This document shows positions 6,743-11,321 of a DNA stretch of 11,321 nucleotides, piece by piece; position 1 is the stretch's first letter; every line of letters starts with the position of its first letter. The stretch covers positions 1 to 11,321 of the forward strand of contig CAYFVC010000072.1 in assembly GCA_964346665.1 (NCBI GenBank), read 5' to 3'. The notes beneath the pieces were generated by a model. That model had not been told where the DNA came from. It searched no databases and worked only from the letters and a program-made list of their open reading frames with translations. The translations under genes were made by a program, and so were the position numbers. The DNA is from JAZGEG01 sp964346665 (GTDB lineage: Archaea; Aenigmatarchaeota; Aenigmatarchaeia; QMZP01; QMZT01).

Positions 6743-6752
6743 ATATTTTATT
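6743..6752 (-). promoter_or_regulatory. TATA-like box for the Cys/His-cluster gene
   Basis: AATAAAATAT on the minus strand is centred about 23 nt before the ATG at 6725, in the 87-bp divergent gap shared with the Trm5-like gene. Confidence 0.4.
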
Positions 6753-6781
6753 CAGGCTTTAATAATTCAATCTCGCTGAAA

Positions 6782-6790
6782 TTTTTTATA
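6782..6790 (+). promoter_or_regulatory. TATA-like box for the Trm5-like gene
   Basis: TTTTTTATA is centred about 26 nt before the ATG at 6813. No Shine-Dalgarno is present before the ATG, so a leaderless transcript is likely. Confidence 0.5.
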
Positions 6791-6812
6791 GCGGCCTGTA
6801 TACTATTAATAT

Positions 6813-7640
6813 ATGAGACTCAGGGAAATTCTTGAAAAGCGTTTCAAGGAGAGTGAGATCGAGCACGCGAAAGGCTCTTTCGACATAATAGGGGATGTCG
6901 CGATACTCGAAATTCCTGACGAGCTTTCGCATAGGGAAATGGATATCGTGGACGCTTTACGTGAAATACACCCCAACATACGAACGGTTTACAGAAAGGA
7001 GAGCGAGAGAGAAGGAATCTATCGCTTACGGGACCTCAAACTGATTTACGGAGAGGAGAAGGAAACCGAGCACAAGGAACACGGGTTTCGAATACGCTTG
7101 GATGTTCGAAAGGTCTACTTCTCCCCGAGGGAAGGGACCGAACGCCAGAGAATAGCGAGACAGGTCAAATCGAACGAAACGGTTATGGTCATGTTTGCGG
7201 GAGCCGGACCCTACGCCCTCGCCATAGCGAAGCGCCAGCCCAGGGTTAAGAAGGTGTACGCCATCGAGATTAACCCCGACGCCTACAAGTACCTGGTGGA
7301 GAACGTCAGGATCAACAAACTAGGCAGCAAGGTAATCCCAATATTAGGAGACGTGGAAACAGAATGCACGAAATATTTCGGGAAATGCGATAGGGTGGTG
7401 ATGCCTTTGCCTAAGGGAGCGTACGAATACCTAAAGCTAGCGACGAGCTGCCTAAAAAATAAAGGAGGACACATACACTATTACTTCTGGTCCTCGGAAG
7501 ACGCCTTGGAGGAAATCAAGGAGATCGTGGAAGTCGATTTCAAAGCGGAAAAGAGAAAAGCGAAATCCATGAAAATTCACAAGGTTTCCGAGTACAAGCC
7601 CAAGATCATTAAATTCTGCATTGACATACAAGTGGAATAG
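6813..7640 (+). CDS. trm5: Trm5-family tRNA (guanine-37-N1) methyltransferase
   Basis: Class I SAM methyltransferase that by family should methylate G37 of tRNAs, preventing frameshifting; in archaea the product also feeds wyosine synthesis in tRNA-Phe. Motifs in order are FDIIGDVAILEIPDEL (23-38), VRKVYFSPREGTERQRIA (98-115), the SAM loop MFAGAGPYALAIAK (127-140), AIEINPDA (150-157, with Glu152), VIPILGD (174-180), CDRVVMPLPKGAYEYL (192-207) and GGHIHYYFW (218-226). The motif layout fits Trm5 better than Taw2, where a different segment replaces the LP motif. At 275 residues it is shorter than aTrm5 proteins of about 330. It starts directly with the FDIIGDVA-containing region and lacks the N-terminal D1 domain that contacts the tRNA elbow. 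The usual Asn of the N-L-P motif is Pro198 (PLP). Confidence 0.85.
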   Translation: MRLREILEKRFKESEIEHAKGSFDIIGDVAILEIPDELSHREMDIVDALREIHPNIRTVYRKESEREGIYRLRDLKLIYGEEKETEHKEHGFRIRLDVRKVYFSPREGTERQRIARQVKSNETVMVMFAGAGPYALAIAKRQPRVKKVYAIEINPDAYKYLVENVRINKLGSKVIPILGDVETECTKYFGKCDRVVMPLPKGAYEYLKLATSCLKNKGGHIHYYFWSSEDALEEIKEIVEVDFKAEKRKAKSMKIHKVSEYKPKIIKFCIDIQVE

Positions 7641-7678
7641 AAATGGAAAATATTTTTTAGAGAATAGAAATCAATTTA

Positions 7679-7714
7679 AAACCCCTCAACCAATTATTGA
7701 TGGGTTTCTTTTTT
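7679..7714 (+). terminator. hairpin plus T-run terminator after the Trm5-like gene
   Basis: AAACCC (7679-7684) pairs with GGGTTT (7702-7707), and TCAA (7686-7689) pairs with TTGA (7697-7700). One C/T mismatch lies between the two arms and the loop is 7 nt. Six T residues follow at 7709-7714. This looks like a bacterial-style intrinsic terminator, 38 bp after the stop codon at 7640. Confidence 0.6.
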
Positions 7715-7882
7715 GAATCTCTCCCTTAGCTCAGGGAAGATCGGTGGCAAAAACAAATTCAGCCTTTTCTATAGAAATCGATATAGGGAAAGCTATTTAA
7801 ATGATTCCAAACAAAATATAGGTGGGTCGTTCCAAGCGAAAAATTCCCTTCTATAAAGATTTCATGCAAGAGGTTAGAGGAT
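7715..7882 (+). promoter_or_regulatory. intergenic leader and promoter of the small-protein pair
   Basis: No gene is visible in the 242-bp gap 7641-7882. A TATA-like TATTTAAA at about 7793-7800 would give a transcript starting near 7823 and a leader of about 60 nt before the ATG at 7883. AAGAGG (7868-7873) ends 9 nt before that ATG and may be the Shine-Dalgarno. Upstream, TCCCT (7722-7726) and AGGGA (7733-7737) can form a small hairpin of unknown meaning. Confidence 0.35.
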
Positions 7883-8086
7883 ATGTCAGATAAACCACCA
7901 ATGACTGCCGAATTCCTCGAGGAAACCGGAGTGGGCTGGGACGGACAAAAGATATTCCGGAGTGAGATTGATAATCTTTGGAAATACGAACCTGAACCCG
8001 GGAAGGTCGAAAACGTCCCTTACATTCCCCTCGCAGGTGGTATGGCAATAATAAATGGTAAGATAACGAGAGATCGTAAATATTGA
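7883..8086 (+). CDS. small unknown protein A of a tandem pair
   Basis: Protein of 67 residues with no recognised family. It is soluble, with no signal peptide or membrane helix, and rich in Pro, Gly, Trp and acidic residues. The visible pattern is GVGWDGQKIFRSEIDNLWKY, then PYIPLAGG (46-53) and a basic C-terminus (GKITRDRKY). Residues 31-53 align without gaps with residues 37-59 of the next gene's product, sharing 8 of 23 positions (N, W, Y, E, G, P, L, G), so the two may be diverged tandem copies. A purine-rich AAGAGG 9 nt before the ATG and a leader of about 60 nt differ from the leaderless neighbours. The gene lies between a terminator and a convergent zinc-ribbon gene, which suits a self-contained acquired unit. 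Function is unknown. Confidence 0.5.
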   Translation: MSDKPPMTAEFLEETGVGWDGQKIFRSEIDNLWKYEPEPGKVENVPYIPLAGGMAIINGKITRDRKY

Positions 8087-8109
8087 ATGATCCAAAATTT
8101 CAATTTGAA

Positions 8110-8116
8110 GGAGGAG
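8110..8116 (+). promoter_or_regulatory. Shine-Dalgarno deciding the start of small protein B
   Basis: GGAGGAG ends 6 nt before the ATG at 8123. The in-frame ATG at 8087 immediately follows the previous stop codon but has no ribosome binding site, so 8123 is the better start. Confidence 0.7.
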
Positions 8117-8122
8117 TGTTAT

Positions 8123-8392
8123 ATGGCGATTAATGGAAGAGGCCCAGATAAATTCCCGTCATTAGAGGATTTCGATGTAGGAAATAGGGTATACCTTAAA
8201 GGTGTTGGACTTTATGCATGCAAAATAGGTAACAAATGGTGTTACGAAATTGGAGACGGTTCAACCCCTCACCCTATTACATTGCCTTTAGGAAATGGGA
8301 AAAAAGAAGACAAATCCGGTGGCTTAAATCTCGGAAAACTTGAAAAGGGAATAGATGCATGGAAACGGGCTTACAATAACATGTGGCTGTAA
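8123..8392 (+). CDS. small unknown protein B of a tandem pair
   Basis: Protein of 89 residues from the Shine-Dalgarno-supported ATG at 8123; an in-frame ATG at 8087 would add 12 residues. It has no signal peptide or membrane helix. The N-terminal part reads like a short beta-rich domain: VGNRVYLKGVGLYACKIG, then KWCYEIGDGSTPHPITLPLG (38-57), with two cysteines (Cys33, Cys40). A Gly/Lys linker follows, and then a probable C-terminal helix, LEKGIDAWKRAYNNMWL. The WxYE...G...PL..G pattern is shared with the product of the preceding gene. The YEIGDGST stretch faintly recalls short repeats of phage structural or surface proteins, but that is too weak to assign. The preceding gene ends 36 bp upstream, so the two are probably co-transcribed. 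Confidence 0.6.
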   Translation: MAINGRGPDKFPSLEDFDVGNRVYLKGVGLYACKIGNKWCYEIGDGSTPHPITLPLGNGKKEDKSGGLNLGKLEKGIDAWKRAYNNMWL

Positions 8393-8447
8393 GTATAAAA
8401 TAAAAATTTCAAGAATAGCTAAAGGTAATTACGAAGTCGTTGCCTTC

Positions 8448-8741
8448 TTAAATGTTATCCAGGAATCTCAGTCTCTCTGCGGGTTCTTTCGTTTCTCCTG
8501 TAGTGGACACCCCTGGCCTGACAGCGTACTCGCTTGTAGGCATCCCAGGCGAAGATTGCCACTCTTGCGGGCGCTTTCGGGCTTCCACATCCTCACAGAA
8601 AATCCTCGAAAACCTCTCGTTGCACGATCTGCACACAAACGTTACTCTCATTATGATCTTGATCGGAGTTGTGGTCTCCAGAACCTTTATCGCTTCCTCC
8701 TCTGAAATGTACGATCCCCCATTACACTTCGGGCAGTTCAT
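8448..8741 (-). CDS. small zinc-ribbon protein, unknown function
   Basis: Protein of 97 residues with an N-terminal zinc ribbon: Cys3-Pro-Lys-Cys6 and Cys37-Arg-Ser-Cys40, spaced by about 30 residues containing a helix (SEEEAIKVLETTT) and a strand (IKIIMRVTFVC). The motif fits archaeal zinc-ribbon proteins involved in transcription, translation or nucleic-acid contacts, but no specific family is recognised. After residue 55 the chain is hydrophilic and probably disordered (RKRPQEWQSSPGMPTSEY onward), ending ERLRFLDNI. The ATG at 8741 lies about 25 nt downstream of an ATTTATAC box, which predicts a leaderless mRNA. It is convergent with the small-protein pair across 55 bp. On its strand, T-rich DNA after the stop codon (about 8396-8412) could terminate transcription. 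Confidence 0.7.
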   Translation of the reverse strand: MNCPKCNGGSYISEEEAIKVLETTTPIKIIMRVTFVCRSCNERFSRIFCEDVEARKRPQEWQSSPGMPTSEYAVRPGVSTTGETKEPAERLRFLDNI

Positions 8742-8762
8742 AAGAAATTATTGGTCAAGGGC

Positions 8763-8770
8763 GTATAAAT
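8763..8770 (-). promoter_or_regulatory. TATA-like box for the zinc-ribbon gene
   Basis: ATTTATAC on the minus strand is centred about 25 nt before the ATG at 8741, consistent with leaderless initiation. Confidence 0.5.
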
Positions 8771-8792
8771 TTGTTCCTAAATCAAAATTTTA

Positions 8793-8997
8793 TTAAAAGT
8801 AATCTGGTAGATGAAACTGCTGCTGCTCTATTTCTAAAGAAGCTAGTTTTTTAACAGCGGTTTCGAATGATACTTTTTCCCTTTGTAAAAATAGGCAGTT
8901 TCTTGATGTACGCATTATATAATTTCATAAAACCCTCTCGATTCAAACCTGTTGAATTCGAAACCCTCTCGTATACGTTTGATTTTATCTCGCTCAT
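8793..8997 (-). pseudogene. small gene split by a frameshift in an A-run
   Basis: The minus strand has an ATG at 8997 opening a 48-residue frame (MSEIKSNVYERVSNSTG...) that stops at 8851. A +1 frame continues with protein-like sequence, KVSFETAVKKLASLEIEQQQ, and stops at 8793. The two join cleanly if one A is dropped from the five-A run at 8878-8874, giving a 67-residue protein of charged helices ending FHLPDYF. No family is recognised. A second possible start is Met24 at 8928, with GAGAGGG 4 nt upstream. It may be a decayed gene, an assembly indel or a programmed frameshift. This lies in the 284-bp gap between the zinc-ribbon and MCM genes and is the only coding-like signal I see there. Confidence 0.45.
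8930..8971. repeat. 11-bp direct repeat
   Basis: AAACCCTCTCG occurs at 8930-8940 and again at 8961-8971. On the minus strand each reads CGAGAGGGTTT, the copy nearer 8930 acting as a possible Shine-Dalgarno before the ATG at 8928. Two copies only, so chance is possible. Confidence 0.3.
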
Positions 8998-9025
8998 ATC
9001 AACATATAAATAGAGGGTAAACAAT

Positions 9026-11023
9026 TTAAACCTTTTGAACGTACCCTGGGTTAGGCTCGAAAAGGAGACCCTCTCTCTTAAGTTTCTCTATTATCTCGTC
9101 CACCTCCTCTATTCCTTCTTTTTTAGCGAGTTTTTGAATCTCGGAGATGGGGATTTCCTTTGTTTTCTCGGACAGGTCATTGATCATGTCTAGGACAGTT
9201 CGTATTCTCGATCTATCGCTCGAAGTTACAGCCGCCCCTTCCGCTCGGTCAATATCTATCTGCCCGGTTTCTGTATCAAAACCTAATTGCCTGAGGGAAT
9301 AGCGCATGAGCCTTATCGCCCTCTGCGTATCCTCTTTACGAACAACATCGCTCAATTGGATTCGAGCGGATGCTTCCGACAAACGCATGAGAGCCTCGAA
9401 CTGACGGAGGGTTATGGGGATAGGACCGGTCCCTCCTTCCGCTCGCTTCCTCGTGCTTATGTAAAACCTCCTGAGTATTTTCCCAGCGTCCGGGGTAAGA
9501 GTAGGATTGCAGTTTTTCTTGCAATATGCGACATATTTCCTGATGAATTCCGGCTCTATCACGGGCTCGGACGCCTTGAACTCCTCTTCCCTGGTTTTCA
9601 GGACGTGATCAACTATCTTCTTGTCCATCTCCGTCTCTGGAACATCTCTTAAAGCAAACTTCAGATCGAACCTGGTGAGGAGGGTATCAGGGATGGTTAT
9701 CTGTTTCGCGATGGGCATATAAGGATCGAACCTCGAGAACTTGGGATTACCTCCTGCAAGGACGGAAGTCTGTGCGGGCAAGGTTGCTACTATCGATGCT
9801 TTCGCTATAGAGATACTCCCTTGCTCGAGCGCCTCATGCATCGCTATCTGGTCATCCTGCGACATCTTCTCGAATTCGTCAATCGCGAGCAGACCGCCGT
9901 TCGTGAGGACGAGTGCACCAGCCTCGAGAACCCATCCTCCCATGAACTCCTCGTCTTTCGTGACGGTCGCGGTCAAACCCGCTCCTGTCACGCCTTTCCC
10001 TGAAACGTATTTGCCCCTCGGGAGGATCTGCGGCACTAGTTTCATGAGCTGGGACTTGCCCGAAGACGGGTCTCCTATCAGCAGTATGTGTATATCCCCC
10101 CTGAAATGCGTCTTGTCCTTGAGCGTCCTGGGAACGCCTCCGAACATTTGTAAAATTATGGATTCCTTTATCTCCTTCATCCCGTAAAGCGAAGGAGCGA
10201 TGGAATCTATGAGTTTGTCATAAATGAGCGGGTCTTTCGCTAAACCCTTTATCTTCTTTTCGTCTTCCTTACTGATTTCGACATGTCTCCATCCAATCTC
10301 GGTCGGTTCAACATGATTAGAATCCAGGTAGAAATCAAGTTTAGCTGAATAGTACTTACCCTTCGGGATTTCCCTCAAAATCCCTGTCATCTTTATCCTG
10401 TTACCCGGGTCCGTCATACTCCTCCCTTCTGGCGAAACGAGGTCTTCGGTAAGAACGATGTTGAGCTGGGAAGGCCTTTCGCCTTCGGTCAGCTCGAAAG
10501 GTTCATCGATGGTTATCCATCTCGTGTCGATCATTTTCTTGTCCACTTGTCGAAGGTTCTGCCTGTTCCCGCATTTCGTGCACTGGAATGGCTTCAAAAT
10601 CACGTTGGTTTTCCTAGGCTGGTTTACCTTCTCTTTGCAGTCAGGGCATTCCCAGATAGTTTCGGTAATCTCTGGGCGTATTTCACTCGCACGTCTCACG
10701 ATTCCTTCCACGCAGACGAATTTCCCGATGTGTTTTGAACGGAGGTCGCGGATGTTCACAGAATCGGTTCCTTTGAACCTCAGCTTGACAGGATTTGGGA
10801 GTTCCAGCTGGTCCAGCGCTTCGTAACCTATTTCGAACAATCCTTTCGGATTCTTCAGAAGCATATCTGAAAGATCGGGATCGAATTTGTCGATTTTCTG
10901 GAACTCGATTACAAGGGGGGTTCCCTCATTCGAGGCCTTTGTCAATTCCTTCTTGTACACTTTCTCCAGAAATTCGTTAAACTTCGCAACCAACTCCTCG
11001 CGCGTGACCTTCTCTTTCGCCAT
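9026..11023 (-). CDS. mcm: MCM replicative DNA helicase
   Basis: Archaeal minichromosome maintenance helicase, which assembles as a hexamer and unwinds DNA 3' to 5' at the replication fork. At 665 residues it has the usual archaeal length. The N-terminal domain (about 1-250) includes the zinc finger CPDC (126-129) and CTKC (148-151). The AAA+ domain has Walker A GDPSSGKS (317-324, Lys323), Walker B LLAIDEFEK (378-386, Asp382 and Glu383), sensor 1 Asn426 in AGGNP, the arginine finger Arg451 in LLTRFD and sensor 2 Arg540 in PITLRQFE. A winged-helix domain occupies about 600-665. All key residues are present and there is no intein. The ATG at 11023 has no Shine-Dalgarno. AT-rich promoter sequence lies between it and the tRNA gene upstream. 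Confidence 0.98.
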   Translation of the reverse strand: MAKEKVTREELVAKFNEFLEKVYKKELTKASNEGTPLVIEFQKIDKFDPDLSDMLLKNPKGLFEIGYEALDQLELPNPVKLRFKGTDSVNIRDLRSKHIGKFVCVEGIVRRASEIRPEITETIWECPDCKEKVNQPRKTNVILKPFQCTKCGNRQNLRQVDKKMIDTRWITIDEPFELTEGERPSQLNIVLTEDLVSPEGRSMTDPGNRIKMTGILREIPKGKYYSAKLDFYLDSNHVEPTEIGWRHVEISKEDEKKIKGLAKDPLIYDKLIDSIAPSLYGMKEIKESIILQMFGGVPRTLKDKTHFRGDIHILLIGDPSSGKSQLMKLVPQILPRGKYVSGKGVTGAGLTATVTKDEEFMGGWVLEAGALVLTNGGLLAIDEFEKMSQDDQIAMHEALEQGSISIAKASIVATLPAQTSVLAGGNPKFSRFDPYMPIAKQITIPDTLLTRFDLKFALRDVPETEMDKKIVDHVLKTREEEFKASEPVIEPEFIRKYVAYCKKNCNPTLTPDAGKILRRFYISTRKRAEGGTGPIPITLRQFEALMRLSEASARIQLSDVVRKEDTQRAIRLMRYSLRQLGFDTETGQIDIDRAEGAAVTSSDRSRIRTVLDMINDLSEKTKEIPISEIQKLAKKEGIEEVDEIIEKLKREGLLFEPNPGYVQKV

Positions 11024-11063
11024 GAAACCGACCCAAACTGACGTGAGAGTATTGTAAAATTAG

Positions 11064-11079
11064 ATTTATATTTTATATA
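11064..11079 (-). promoter_or_regulatory. TATA-like sequence upstream of MCM
   Basis: On the minus strand this stretch contains TATATAAAATATAAAT. It would place the transcript start near 11042-11049, giving a leader of about 20-26 nt. Another ATATAAATA touches the 3' end of the tRNA gene. Confidence 0.4.
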
Positions 11080-11119
11080 CGTTCTGGTGATAGCTTCTAT
11101 TTATATGGGCCGGGCCAGA

Positions 11120-11177
11120 CAACCACACGGAAAGACCCCTTCCGGGATCAAACGGCAAATTGAAATGCTGTCCGTGT
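11120..11177 (-). other. 58-nt intron in the tRNA T-loop (59/60)
   Basis: Hand folding gives an hBHBh'-like site. The outer helix is the T-stem (GCCAG/CTGGC). The central helix is TTCA (11183-11180) with TGGT (11125-11122), 3 of 4 positions pairing. The bulges are AA|A and TG|T, and the inner helix is CACGGA/TCCGTG (11176-11171 with 11131-11126). Cutting after the second bulge base leaves the canonical T-loop TTCAAAT. Inside, GATCCC-GGAA-GGGGTC (11149-11134) forms a hairpin with a GNRA-type loop. Confidence 0.8.
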
Positions 11178-11216
11178 TTTGAACTGGCGACCTCCGCCTT
11201 GTAAGGGCGGCGTCAT

Positions 11217-11250
11217 TTATGCCCCCGCAACGCAAGTTGGGTTGCGAAGT
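11217..11250 (-). other. 34-nt intron in the tRNA D-loop (20a/21)
   Basis: The inner helix pairs 11249-11241 with 11231-11223 (nine pairs, two of them G-U) around a 9-nt loop. The central helix is GTGG (11256-11253) with GCAT (11222-11219), three of four positions pairing. The bulges are TT|A and AA|A. Cutting there restores GGTTATGAC of the D-arm. A cut one base further along gives the same mature tRNA. Confidence 0.75.
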
Positions 11251-11298
11251 AACCACTAGACCACCGGCCCAGGTTATTTTAATTTGTTTAATGATACA

Positions 11299-11306
11299 TT
11301 TATTAA
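11299..11306 (-). promoter_or_regulatory. TATA-like box for the tRNA gene
   Basis: TTAATAAA on the minus strand is centred about 32 nt before the mature 5' end, which would start transcription a few nt upstream of G1 at 11270. Confidence 0.4.
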
Positions 11307-11321
11307 TTGTATTATTTATTT

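Larger units (their letters stand above)
11106..11270 (-). tRNA. tRNA-Val(UAC) with D-loop and T-loop introns
   Basis: Exons are 11251-11270, 11178-11216 and 11106-11119, joining to a 73-nt tRNA without encoded CCA. Joined, the acceptor stem is GGGCCGG with CCGGCCC and discriminator A. The D-arm is GTCT-AGTGGTTA-TGAC. The anticodon arm is CCGCC-CTTACAA-GGCGG with anticodon UAC (Val), the variable loop is AGGTC, and the T-arm is GCCAG-TTCAAAT-CTGGC. All stems pair fully except U13/U22 in the D-stem. The linear sequence agrees with the archaeal tRNA-Val consensus. Two segments break it: 34 nt between positions 20a and 21, and 58 nt between positions 59 and 60. The anticodon loop has no intron. 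Removal would need the splicing endonuclease acting twice on non-anticodon sites. Confidence 0.88.

Noticed and set aside
7722..7760. tRNA-like D-arm string TAGCTCAGGG near 7728-7737
   Set aside because: No matching acceptor stem, anticodon arm or T-arm can be found around it. It is better read as part of a small hairpin or chance.
8355..8796. Plus-strand open frames opposite the zinc-ribbon gene
   Set aside because: The minus-strand gene has paired CxxC motifs and a promoter at the right spacing. The plus-strand translations look random.
8930..8971. Possible start of a CRISPR-like repeat array (two AAACCCTCTCG copies)
   Set aside because: There are only two 11-bp copies with one 20-bp gap and no cas genes. 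The copies lie within a coding-like small gene on the minus strand.
9287..10187. Long open frames on the plus strand (about 120 and 150 codons) opposite the MCM gene
   Set aside because: They lie antisense to a complete, motif-perfect MCM helicase, have no recognisable domains and no upstream signals. They are by-products of its codon use.
11106..11270. Possibility that the tRNA is a permuted or split tRNA gene
   Set aside because: Exons occur in normal 5' to 3' order on one strand, and both insertions have BHB-like borders, so ordinary introns explain it.

Overview
This window looks like part of the genome of a small-genome DPANN-type archaeon, most likely Micrarchaeota (ARMAN-like) or a close relative. 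The evidence is an archaeal MCM replicative helicase, a Trm5-family tRNA methyltransferase, a tRNA-splicing endonuclease with the fused three-unit (epsilon-2) layout known from ARMAN, a tRNA gene with introns, archaeal TATA boxes, many apparently leaderless genes and very tight packing. No CRISPR array, insertion sequence or rRNA is visible.

Layout. Positions 1-662 (+) hold the C-terminal end of a CPA1/NhaP-like cation:proton antiporter, cut by the window edge, and a small unknown membrane protein. A minus-strand cluster from 3624 down to 648 encodes a SAM methyltransferase-like protein, a DUF5654-like two-helix membrane protein, a rhomboid protease and an L-lysine 6-transaminase-like PLP enzyme. 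A TraB-family protein (3655-4305, +) diverges from this cluster across only 30 bp and converges on a tyrosine/dual-specificity phosphatase (4302-4877, -). Then come the three-unit tRNA-splicing endonuclease (4923-6122, -) and an unrecognised Cys/His-cluster protein (6150-6725, -). A Trm5-like tRNA methyltransferase (6813-7640, +) ends at a hairpin plus T-run terminator. An accessory-looking patch (7883-8392, +) carries two tiny, apparently related unknown proteins with Shine-Dalgarno-led starts. A zinc-ribbon protein (8448-8741, -), a small coding region broken by a frameshift (8793-8997, -) and MCM (9026-11023, -) follow. The window ends with a minus-strand tRNA-Val(UAC) gene (11106-11270).

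The most notable content is RNA processing. The tRNA-Val gene matches the archaeal tRNA-Val consensus only if two segments are removed: 34 nt in the D-loop and 58 nt in the T-loop. The anticodon loop is uninterrupted. Hand folding places both insertions at bulge-helix-bulge-like sites with 3-nt bulges flanking a 4-position central helix. The same window encodes a splicing endonuclease of the class reported to have broad substrate specificity, so a plausible enzyme and unusual substrate occur together.

Regulation. Most genes preceded by a free upstream gap have a TATA-like element centred about 23-27 nt before the start codon, which predicts leaderless mRNAs. Downstream or accessory genes (2787-3026, 7883-8086, 8123-8392) carry Shine-Dalgarno sequences instead. 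All functional calls come from reading motifs by eye; no database search was run.
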